NCBI GenBank assembly: GCA_029004515.1
Contig: JAQVYH010000017.1
Span: forward strand, 1-33,151
Origin: Eubacteriales bacterium
Lineage (GTDB): Bacteria; Bacillota; Clostridia; Monoglobales; UMGS1388
DNA length: 33,151 nt
Reading direction: 5' to 3'
Shown here: positions 18,590 to 25,678 of the stretch, in pieces
Numbering within the stretch: the first letter of the stretch is position 1
How the letters are laid out: the number at the start of each line of letters is the position of its first letter
Program-made: the position numbers and the translations under genes
The notes under the pieces: model-generated
The model's input: the letters and a program-made list of their open reading frames with translations, nothing else
What the model was told of the DNA's origin: nothing
Databases searched by the model: none

Positions 18590-19142
18590 ATTGGAAGAAT
18601 TAAGCAAAGAAATTTCTTATGCTTTACGACACGCCCCATTGGAATATGGACTAATGTTAGATACAAATGGTTGGGTTTCCCTCGAAAAACTTCTAGATGC
18701 TTTGCGTAGAAAAGAGAAATGGAAAAATATACGTGAAGAAAATTTAACCGAAATGATTGAGAAATCAGAAAAAAAACGCCATGAACTCAAAGACGGGAAA
18801 ATTAGAGCATTTTATGGGCATTCTACACCTATAAAGGTATTAAAAGAAGAAATAGAACCACCAGAGATTTTATATCATGGTACAGCAAGGCGATTTCTTG
18901 AATCAATTAATAAAAACGGTTTATTACCACGGCATAGGCAATATGTTCACTTATCTCAAGACCCAGAGACTGCTGAAATCGTAGGAAAGCGTCATGATGA
19001 AAAGCCGTTCATACTAATTATAGATGCGAAAAAAGCATGGAATGAAGGAATAAAATTTTATAAAGGTAACGAACAAGTGTGGTTGGCAGATATAATTCCT
19101 AGTAGGTACATCAAAGAAATATATAGTCATAAAATGCTTTAA
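18582..19142 (+). CDS. kptA: Tpt1/KptA family RNA 2'-phosphotransferase
   Basis: This family transfers an internal RNA 2'-phosphate to NAD+, releasing nicotinamide and ADP-ribose 1'',2''-cyclic phosphate. The 186-aa protein has the usual length. The Arg-His-Arg-Arg set known to be needed for catalysis can be read: R16-H17 in ALRHAP, R66 in EKKRHEL and R119 in RHRQYVHLS. Other signatures are GW at 30-31, IRAFYGHS (74-81; the usual RAxQGHS has Gln where Tyr78 stands), LYHGT (97-101) and VWL (166-168). The ATG overlaps the immunity gene stop by 8 nt, so it belongs to the same toxin operon. Bacterial KptA has no clear housekeeping substrate. In this setting it may repair or modify RNA damaged in toxin conflicts, or be a second effector or immunity factor; that is inference. 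Confidence 0.88.
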   Translation: MNELEELSKEISYALRHAPLEYGLMLDTNGWVSLEKLLDALRRKEKWKNIREENLTEMIEKSEKKRHELKDGKIRAFYGHSTPIKVLKEEIEPPEILYHGTARRFLESINKNGLLPRHRQYVHLSQDPETAEIVGKRHDEKPFILIIDAKKAWNEGIKFYKGNEQVWLADIIPSRYIKEIYSHKML

Positions 19143-19151
19143 AATTGCTAT

Positions 19152-19203
19152 AGGGACGAGGGCAGTTTTTTGTTACAATACTGCTTCCGCCCCTTTCTTT
19201 TTT
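19152..19203 (+). terminator. Probable terminator of the RHS-immunity-kptA operon
   Basis: An imperfect stem formed by AGGGACGAGGGCAGT and ACTGCTTCCGCCCCT with an AT-rich loop is followed by TTTCTTTTTT. It lies 10 nt after the kptA stop. Confidence 0.6.
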
Positions 19204-19253
19204 GTGTTGACTTGCTTTGAATTTGATGATATATTGAGATCAAGTAAGTAATT

Positions 19254-19330
19254 GACGATGGCGCAGTTAATTATCCGACTTAAAAATATGTCAATTGACG
19301 AAGTCCCCAATTGACCAAATCTGTCTCAAA
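19254..19330 (+). repeat. Orphan duplicate of RHS pretoxin sequence joined to RAYT-like repeat
   Basis: Positions 19254-19292 repeat 17541-17579 of the RHS gene (codons for DDGAVNYPTQKYV) with only two visible mismatches, one of which makes TAA. It is followed at 19302-19315 by AGTCCCCAATTGAC, identical to part of the right RAYT repeat cluster (1490-1503), and by another TTGACAAAATC-like module. The rest of 19204-19603 contains only short broken frames, for example ATG 19501 with 15 codons after GAGGGG, and no supported gene. Confidence 0.8.
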
Positions 19331-19603
19331 TTGACAAAATCTAATGTATGCTATGCAAATACAAGGAATGACATCGTTCTTAGTTGGGTTTATGTACCTT
19401 AATATTCTGGATGAGATTACTGGAAATCGGAGGGTATGCCGAAATCATGGGTAACTAGCCAAAAAAAATAGCAACAAAAATGATAAATAGAGGGGTAGTA
19501 ATGTTATTTGAAGTTGAATTAAACAACAAATTAAAATTTAAGAAGTAGTCAAAATGAAGAAGAACAAAATATTTTAGAAAATATAGTAAGGTCAAATAGA
19601 ACA

Positions 19604-20589
19604 TCAAACAACGCGATTTTCCACAATTCTTATAAGCTCATTTATTCCGTCAAACTTAGATATTCCCTTCTGTGACATATCCCAAGACTTTGAAAGAATA
19701 TCACGAAAATCTTCCGCTTTTAAAACCACCATAGGACTGTTCGAGATTTCCACATCAACCCTATTGCCTTTTGAAATAAGATAATCTGAATATTTTTCCA
19801 TATACCTATCCTGCTTTCTCTCTATCTCACCTATATAATTTTAGTTGTTTCAGGTGACGAATGACCAAGCATTGATTGTACTATCATAAGATTATCAGAA
19901 TCTTGAGGATTTAATTTGTAAATCGTGTTGGCATAATACTTGCGAAAACTATGCGTGGATATGTCATAGCTCAGTCCAACCTCTGATATGGCTCTTTTGA
20001 GCATTTTTCTAAATGCTGAAGGTTTTGTGTCAACAATTTTTTCTGTGTAGCATTCATTTGGTGACACATTTGTTGTAGAAATAAAGTCTTCTATTTTCAT
20101 TTTTGCTAATGCATTAAGGATAGGAGCAACTTTCTTTCCTGTTTTTTCCTCTTTGAGTTGCGTCAGGCGTTCTCTATACTGCCCTTCCCTCCTATATATA
20201 TCGGACCACTTCAAACCACAAGTGTCTCCCACTCGCCTACCAAGTGCCGTCATAAGCCACGCCGTTATCCAGTGATTATAATACTTATTATTCCAAAACC
20301 AATTTAAAACTTTTTCTAAGTCCTCATAAGACCTAAATGCTTCTACCCTTGTTGGTTCGGATTCCATACGGGTCACTACACTAACATTTGTTATAAGAAT
20401 ATTTCCATCATTATCTATTTCTCCATCTATCCATAGCTGAGATTAATAATTAGTAAATTTAAGCGTTTCGGTATCATCTTCCGTTTCAATAGGAACATAC
20501 TCAAACTCCGTCATAATATTTTCCAACTCTGTCATAGATAAAACTTCGTTCAAGATTTTTCCTTTAATAACATCTGTTTTCCTTGCCAT
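19604..20589 (-). pseudogene. Second tyrosine recombinase, broken by one stop codon and one frameshift
   Basis: The original gene starts at ATG 20589 (MARKTDVIKGKIL) after AAAGGGG. It runs in one frame except for TAA at 20445-20443, between KFTNY and SQLWIDG. Catalytic residues are visible: the first Arg in ALGRRVGDTCGLKW, HxxR in THSFRKYYANT and His in SMLGHSSPETT. After ETTK the frame runs into a stop. In the next frame the sequence continues as NYIGEIERKQDRYMEKYSDY, which supplies the catalytic Tyr. Loss of one A in the run at 19838-19843 explains this. The distal part continues to 19604 as an apparently separate 65-codon frame. About 328 codons were present originally. It probably belongs to an older or nested element and is inactive. 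Confidence 0.85.
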
Positions 20590-20623
20590 TTTGCTACCCC
20601 TTTCTGATTTTTGAGTACAAAAA

Positions 20624-20668
20624 TAACACCCTACGAAATATTATGCTCCATAAGGTGTTATATTTCGT
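20624..20668. promoter_or_regulatory. Interleaved inverted repeats upstream of the broken recombinase
   Basis: TAACACC (20624-20630) pairs with GGTGTTA (20654-20660), and ACGAAATA (20633-20640) pairs with TATTTCGT (20661-20668). The order is A-B-A'-B', so the two hairpins exclude each other or would need a pseudoknot with no third loop. It lies 35 nt upstream of the recombinase start, in its 5' leader or operator position. Confidence 0.5.
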
Positions 20669-20724
20669 TAATTAAAATACTATTTAATTGTTGTATATAC
20701 ATCACCTAACACACTTGATTCCTC

Positions 20725-20919
20725 TTATCTCTTATCATATTTTCCATTGACCATGTTTCTCTTTACTTGTGTATAAGATAAGTTATTCATATTTTTATCA
20801 TAGCTCATTTTATAACAGTCCGTTCTGTCATTTGGATAATTATTTACCTTATATTCGAGACTTATCTTTCTAATTGCCCAAATTGCTATAATTACAATAG
20901 CCATTATAATATTTGTCAT
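20725..20919 (-). CDS. Small single-pass membrane protein
   Basis: This 64-aa protein has one N-terminal hydrophobic helix (about residues 4-17) and a polar tail rich in Lys, Asn and Tyr. AAAGGAGC stands 8 nt before the ATG. It follows the 41-codon ORF on the same strand by about 30 nt and precedes the broken recombinase, so the three may have formed an operon. No family recognised. Confidence 0.55.
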   Translation of the reverse strand: MTNIIMAIVIIAIWAIRKISLEYKVNNYPNDRTDCYKMSYDKNMNNLSYTQVKRNMVNGKYDKR

Positions 20920-20949
20920 AATTTTGCTCCTTTAAATTTTATAATATTT

Positions 20950-21075
20950 TCAAAACTCTACCCTTGACCTACAATAAATTTCGTAGGCTTGCTGCCTTGT
21001 TTTTAAACCACAGATTTTAGCTATTTCAATACATTGTTTTCCCTCCTTTTTACTAGGGATTTTACTTTTATCCAA
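20950..21075 (-). CDS. Small ORF with HTH-like sequence (TTG start, tentative)
   Basis: A 41-codon frame ends at TGA 20952-20950 and has protein-like composition, with CIEIAKICGLKTRQQAYEIY followed by CRSRVEF. The segment EIAKICGLKTRQQAYEI could be a helix-turn-helix. The only in-frame start is TTG at 21075, and it lacks a clear Shine-Dalgarno, so the ORF may be the 3' end of a truncated gene. A GGAGGG lies inside the frame. It precedes the small membrane protein gene by about 30 nt. Confidence 0.35.
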   Translation of the reverse strand: MDKSKIPSKKEGKQCIEIAKICGLKTRQQAYEIYCRSRVEF

Positions 21076-21482
21076 ATATTTTCTCTAATAATTATACTAA
21101 TATAAAGAGAATTATACAACCTCACAAGTCTTAATAATTATATCTTTTCATAACTCGTAATAAAAATATGATTGATAGTTGCTCAAACTTAAATTCAGCT
21201 TTAAATAACCTTTATATATTATCTATTTTTGCAAAGAATTCATAGTATAAAAATTAAATTGTTTTATATTTGTTCATTTAATGGAATGATAACCCTTGAT
21301 AAACTCTACCCAATATCAAGCCCGGGATTCTGTAACGCTGGTTAATTGCTAACCTTGATTACATTCTGATTATACACTATTATTATGTACTTGTAAATGT
21401 TTTAAATACACTTTAATAGTTAAATAGTGCTCAAATTATTTGTATAAATGAACTGTTTTGATGTACAAATTTCACAATATAC
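21076..21482. other. Intergenic stretch, no gene seen
   Basis: AT-rich sequence between divergent transcription units. I see no coding frame or RNA gene here. A short GC-richer patch (AAGCCCGGGATTCTGTAACG, near 21320) stands out but has no clear fold. Confidence 0.4.
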
Positions 21483-21511
21483 TTGACAAGTTAATTAATG
21501 TATATTATAAT
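21483..21511 (+). promoter_or_regulatory. Perfect consensus sigma-A promoter
   Basis: TTGACA (21483-21488), a 17-bp spacer and TATAAT (21506-21511). It drives the small HTH gene at 21600. Confidence 0.9.
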
Positions 21512-21599
21512 GATTTTTAATTGATATATTAGTAAATATATATAATTTATTTAAAATGCCATTACAATTGAAATATGAGCATATAAAGGAGTGTTAGTT

Positions 21600-21815
21600 A
21601 TGTTATACAATGGAGATAGCAAACAAATAAAAATTGAATTTAAAAAGATTTTACTTGATGAAGGGATCACACTGACCGAGATAGCAGAACGGATGCAAAT
21701 ATCAAAAAATCAACTGAATAATACTTTTAATAAGGTTAACTTGTCTTTTACTGATATTTATAAAATGTTAGATGCTGCTGGGTACAAAATGCAAATAGAA
21801 TTTATAAAAGAATAA
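21600..21815 (+). CDS. Small HTH (Xre-like) DNA-binding protein
   Basis: This 71-aa protein has a central helix-turn-helix (LTEIAERMQISKNQLNNTFN, about 28-47) like LLM-class/Xre element regulators. It ends in a short segment (IYKMLDAAGYKMQIEFIKE) typical of small phage and ICE HTH proteins. The ATG at 21600 is chosen because AAAGGAG at 21585-21591 lies 8 nt upstream; a GTG at 21591 overlaps that site and is not usable. It is transcribed from its own perfect consensus promoter, so it may be the element's constitutively made regulator. Target unknown. Confidence 0.8.
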   Translation: MLYNGDSKQIKIEFKKILLDEGITLTEIAERMQISKNQLNNTFNKVNLSFTDIYKMLDAAGYKMQIEFIKE

Positions 21816-22126
21816 AACATCAGCTTATAATATAAACGATAAAGATAATAACTATATTAAATATAACGGATAATAAGTTTATGAATGTTAATTACCATAA
21901 GATGAAGTTATGATAAAGTAATCATTATATATTCTTGATTATGATTTTTACTATAAAAAATTCATCTTTATACAGCGAACGATATAGCAGATTCCTTATA
22001 TACCAAAGATAAATAAGTATCATTTTATAAGCTGATTATTTTCATTAGTAACACTTTGATTATAAATGTAACTAATATGGGGCATAGTTTACATTATATA
22101 AAAGACTTTAAACCGCTATATATCAC
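21816..22126. other. AT-rich intergenic region with a 12-bp inverted repeat
   Basis: ATCAGCTTATAA (21819-21830) and its exact complement TTATAAGCTGAT (22025-22036) enclose about 194 nt without a gene. No flanking duplication is evident. It may be chance, a decayed miniature element or a binding-site pair. Confidence 0.4.
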
Positions 22127-22468
22127 TTATCTGTTCAACTCACACCTCAACTTTGTTTTTTCAAATTCAATTCCAATTAAGAGTGTCAATCCACTCTCTT
22201 TTTTTTGCCCATATATACTAAAAATTACATAATCATTCGATATAGACTTCGATATAACCCTTGTATAGAGCCAATTATGGTTCTTTTTTTTATGTTCAAA
22301 TTTATCTCCTTGTAACATGTAACACTCAGAAACACCAGTAAAATCAATGCTTTTGACGAGAATATCTAATTCTACCTATATTATAGGATTGATTCTGTGT
22401 TTGCAATGGTCCATATATCTATTCAAAACCTTATACCTACTATCTTTATCAACACTTAAACTAACCAT
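22127..22468 (-). pseudogene. Unknown ORF interrupted by an in-frame TAG
   Basis: A single frame of about 113 codons runs from ATG 22468 to TAA 22129-22127 with one amber codon at 22378-22376, between RINPII and VELDILVKSID. Both halves read as ordinary protein, including YMLQGDKFEHKKKNHNWLY and IFSIYGQKKESGLTLLIGIE downstream of the stop. No good Shine-Dalgarno precedes the ATG at 22468. The ATG at 22318 lies inside the frame and overlaps a purine-rich site, so it is not a convincing separate start. The family is not recognised. Confidence 0.6.
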
Positions 22469-23061
22469 AATTATATAAGGGTAACGAAGTTAATTATTTT
22501 TACTTCACTCTTAATCTATAAATATTTATCATATACGGATAAAGTTATTTAATCTATTTTATTTTTCTCACTACAAATCTGCACTCATTACAAATAGTGC
22601 CACTAACTTTAATTAGTGCTAACCCATAATAAGAAAATGAAATAATTTTAACTTTTATTTTACAGTAAGTAGAGAATATATAGGTAGGGGTATATTTTAC
22701 ATTTAAAATGTTTTTAGTACTTTAGCACTTCAAAAATAAGGCGAAATGTTATAAAAATATTTTTGAAAAACACTTAAATTGCTGATGGCTACTGGGTTTG
22801 TGATCATTTTAGTGATTTATAACATAAACTATAACAAAAATAAGAAAAAGTAATAAAATTTTAAATAAAGCCCAATATTAGTAGGTTCCAAAGCAAATGT
22901 ATTATGAAAGAAAGGGGTATTTAAAAGTGTTATTTATATTTTGATATTGTAAGGGGGATACGAAAAGACGACGTCAGTCGAGACAGTTTTGCAAAATTCA
23001 CATATTAACGGATTAAAATGGAGAATAAGTAATTGTAGGTAAAAAAATGAGGAGTGATTAA
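22469..23061. other. Gene-free AT-rich stretch
   Basis: I see no supported gene. A short open frame near 22955-23040 (YEKTTSVETVLQNSHINGLK) has protein-like composition but no start and may be a relic. The end contains GAGGAGTG, which serves the ATPase gene downstream. Confidence 0.4.
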
Positions 23062-24297
23062 TTGAAAGTTAAAGTTTTAGATGTAATTATGGGCGGTGGG
23101 TAAACAATTGGAATGATAAATTATATGAATGCCCACAAAGGTAAGGAGAGGTTTTTATTTATAACACCTTATTTAACAGAAGTGCAAAGAATAATTGACG
23201 AGTGTCCTGACAAAATTTTCTGCCAGCCTAAAACAGGAAAGGCAAAACTTCGTAGTTTAAAGATACTTTTAGAGAGTAGAAGAAATATAGCTACCACACA
23301 TGCTTTATTTCATTATTTTGATCAAGAAACAATTGACTTGATTAAAAACAACAATTATATACTCGTAATGGACGAGGTTGTGGACGTTGTGCTCCCTTAT
23401 GAAAAGAGGACAAGTGATGAAAGAGTTGAGGGCATAACCCGTAGCGATTTGAATTGTATACTTAAAAATTTTGCGCATTTAGATTCTGATTCACATTTGG
23501 TTGTATGGGATGATGATACCTATTACGGTGGTCTAAGTAAATATAGGCGTATGTGTGAACTTGGGTGCCTTGCTGTGTACGGGGCGGGTCAAATGCCGTT
23601 ATGGTTGTTCCCTGTTGATGTTTTTACTGCCTTTAGTGATGTCTATGTGATGACATATATGTTTGAGGCTCAAATACAGAAGTATTATTACGACATGAAG
23701 AATATTGAGTATGAGTATTTATATGTGGACATGGATGCTAATGGTGATTATTTTATTACTAAAAATAAACCCGATATAAAATTAAAAGATTATCGAAGTT
23801 TGATAAAGATTTGCGAAAAAGAAAAATTAAATCGTATTGGAGATAAACAACACGATTTGTCTAAAGCGTGGTACGTGAGAAATCAAGATAATTGCCTTAT
23901 GGGTCAATTGAAGAACAATGTGGGGAATTTCTTTAAAAATATATGTGTCGCCAAAAGTGAAAGATGTTTATGGACCACGTTCAAATCGTACAAAAGCAAG
24001 ATTAGAGGTAAGGGATATACTAAGGGTTTTATTCCTTGTAATTTAAGGGCTACTAACGAGTTCCGAGATAGGGATTGTTTTGCTTATCTAATGAATAAAT
24101 ACCTGAATCCTTTCGTCAAAAACTTTTTTGCACAAAATGGAGTTAGCATTGATGAGGACAAGCACTCCTTATCTGAGTTGTTGCAGTGTTTGTGGCGTAC
24201 ATGTATACGTGACGATAAGCCCATTCATGTGTTTATTGCTCCTTCCAGAATGAGAAAGCTCTTAAAGCAATGGATTGAGGAAAACAGCCCAAAATAA
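23062..24297 (+). pseudogene. P-loop helicase/ATPase-like gene with TAA in place of the Walker A lysine
   Basis: The frame starts at TTG 23062, 8 nt after AGGAG, and reads MKVKVLDVIMGGG, then TAA at 23101-23103, then TIGMINYMNAHKG in the same frame. The Walker A motif GxGGKT/S needs Lys exactly at the TAA, so a single AAA-to-TAA change explains the break. Walker B-like YILVMDEVVDVV follows, and the C-terminal region contains SELLQCLWRTCIRDDKPIHV and SRMRKLLKQWI. The layout, with the P-loop at the extreme N-terminus of a protein of about 410 aa, fits DEAD/DEAH-like helicase proteins of phages and ICEs. Reinitiation at 23113 would give 394 aa lacking the nucleotide-binding lysine. Inactive as an ATPase by inspection. 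Confidence 0.8.
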
Positions 24298-24397
24298 AAT
24301 AAAAATTCGTTAATAAATATAGAATAATATAGTAAGAGCCACCAACTCTAACACAAAACGAAAAAACAAAATTATAAAGGAGAGATTTTTTAAGTTA

Positions 24398-24583
24398 ATG
24401 ACGAGGACGGAAAAAGATTATACATATTTAGATTATAATGCAATACAAGAGGAATCACATCGTATTGATTGTACAATTAGTGCGGCTTATTTTAGTATGG
24501 CACAACCTAATCCACATAGAATCGAAATAACTGCGTGGGATATTAATAAATATTTGAAGCATACAACAGGGGGTGCTATTTAG
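24398..24583 (+). CDS. Small hypothetical element protein
   Basis: This 61-aa ORF has no recognised domain. Its stop (TAG 24581-24583) shares a base with the GTG of the next gene, so the pair is translationally coupled. AAAGGAGAG lies about 13 nt before the ATG, somewhat far. Together with the ATPase and the next ORFs it forms the element's accessory strand. Confidence 0.6.
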   Translation: MTRTEKDYTYLDYNAIQEESHRIDCTISAAYFSMAQPNPHRIEITAWDINKYLKHTTGGAI

Positions 24584-24876
24584 TGGCTTTGAGAATTGAA
24601 GAGCAAGAGCTATGTATAAACGCTATGCGTGACGAGGAGTTTGCCACCGCATATTGTAGTGACAGTATGTGGATAACAAAGTTTGACAAATTGGTTGAGA
24701 AATCGCCGGACTTATTTGAGGTGGTATTTGAAACCGATTGGGGCAAGACATATAAGTTTCCAAAGAGACTAATTAGCATTAGAAGTTGCATCGTCACAAG
24801 AGAGATGTCAGAGGAACAGAGACAACTCGCCTCTGACAGAATGAAAGAGATGAGGAAAGGTAATAGTAAATCTTAA
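24583..24876 (+). CDS. Hypothetical phage/ICE-type protein
   Basis: This 97-aa protein starts with GTG overlapping the preceding stop, with GGGGGTG as ribosome-binding site. It is soluble and acidic in the middle. Its C-terminus (MSEEQRQLASDRMKEMRKGN) is a charged helix of the kind I recall from short proteins in clostridial mobile elements. No function can be assigned. Confidence 0.65.
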   Translation: MALRIEEQELCINAMRDEEFATAYCSDSMWITKFDKLVEKSPDLFEVVFETDWGKTYKFPKRLISIRSCIVTREMSEEQRQLASDRMKEMRKGNSKS

Positions 24877-25013
24877 TGAATTTTCTTACTATGCAACTTA
24901 ATTAACCTAAGAATTTATAATAGATGGTTATGGGTATATAATCTCATACCCAAACAACTTTAACTTTAATTTTATGGTTATAGAGACTGTAGAAAATGAA
25001 AGGATGATTTAGT

Positions 25014-25301
25014 ATAAGTCAATACGGCATTAAAATTAAAAATATTAGCGCAGGTATGTTATACGATGTAAATTTCGGAACAAGAGATTATTTTACATAT
25101 AACGATGCAATGTTAAACAACAGCCTATTCAGTTACTACCTTAAACGCAATGGGTTGAATGTATATAGACGAAAACTAGAAAATGACGGATCAAAAGATG
25201 AAAGCACAAGAGATATTGTATGTTTAGATTTTGACTTTGGCAGTCGTTCTTATTGTGAAGAATTTAAAAGGTTGAAGAAGCTTTTGGACGTAGACCTATA
25301 G
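25014..25301 (+). pseudogene. Small element ORF with a lost start codon (ATA)
   Basis: The frame reads SQYGIKIKNISAGMLYDVNF from codon 25017, preceded by ATA at 25014. AAAGGA lies at the right distance (about 9 nt) for that ATA to have been the ATG. The first remaining ATG (25056) has no Shine-Dalgarno and removes 14 residues. Further features are GTRDYFTYNDAMLNNSLFSYY and DESTRDIVCLDFDFGSRSY. It resembles the N-terminus of longer proteins in clostridial elements (my recollection, unverified). After the stop at 25301 another frame stays open to 25401 (EEAFGRRPIEDFRETIQQAI), so a frameshift may also have shortened it. Confidence 0.5.
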
Positions 25302-25422
25302 AAGATTTTCGTGAGACAATACAACAAGCGATAAGTAATATTTTATGTAATATAGTGTTTAATGAACTAACTAAACTCAACAATATAAAAACAGTAAAAA
25401 GAAAGGATAATGTATTATAAGT

Positions 25423-25605
25423 ATGGTAAAAAAACAAATGAAATTAAAGCATTTCTGTGAAGAATTTGATATTCCAAGAACAACCGCCTTGCAGTGGGCA
25501 CATTCTTTAAATTTTCCAGCCTACAATTTGTGTGGCAGGTGGTATGTGGACATCGAGAGATATCACAAGTGGAGACAAATAGAACATGCTAGATCATATA
25601 AGTAA
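25423..25605 (+). CDS. Small helix-turn-helix protein, possible excisionase
   Basis: This 60-aa basic protein has a winged-HTH of the MerR/Xis type: LKHFCEEFDIPRTTALQWAH, then a wing-like RWYVDIERYHKW. It lies directly upstream of the integrase, the usual place of a recombination directionality factor in tRNA-targeting elements of Firmicutes. The start at 25423 is uncertain because AGAAAGGA is about 17 nt upstream. It could bind the dyad at the integrase promoter and repress it, bend attachment-site DNA, or both; these roles are inferred. Confidence 0.65.
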   Translation: MVKKQMKLKHFCEEFDIPRTTALQWAHSLNFPAYNLCGRWYVDIERYHKWRQIEHARSYK

Positions 25606-25607
25606 AC

Positions 25608-25636
25608 TTGATATATTTATGTACGCGTGATATACT
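25608..25636 (+). promoter_or_regulatory. Integrase promoter
   Basis: TTGATA (25608-25613), a 17-bp spacer and TATACT (25631-25636), about 43 nt before the integrase ATG. The -10 lies inside the left arm of the dyad at 25625-25654. Confidence 0.75.
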
Positions 25637-25674
25637 CAATATAGTATTACACGCACTTCACAGAAAGGAAGTGC
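25625..25674 (+). promoter_or_regulatory. Dyad operator and RBS-sequestering hairpin before the integrase
   Basis: GCGTGATATACT (25625-25636) and AGTATTACACGC (25643-25654) form a near-perfect 12-bp dyad covering the -10 and probable start point. Its right arm recurs at 3183-3199 near attL. Immediately after it, GCACTTC (25653-25659) pairs with GAAGTGC (25668-25674), so the ribosome-binding site AAAGGAAG at 25665-25671 would lie partly inside a 7-bp hairpin. Both features suggest tight control of integrase, at transcription and at translation. Confidence 0.6.
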
Positions 25675-25678
25675 AGAA

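Noticed and set aside
637-24297. Stop-codon reassignment (TAA/TAG read as an amino acid) to explain the in-frame stops
   Set aside because: The long intact genes (1380, 2906, 650 aa) end normally at TGA or TAA and have no internal stops. The broken genes also carry frameshifts and a lost start codon, so decay explains all cases better.
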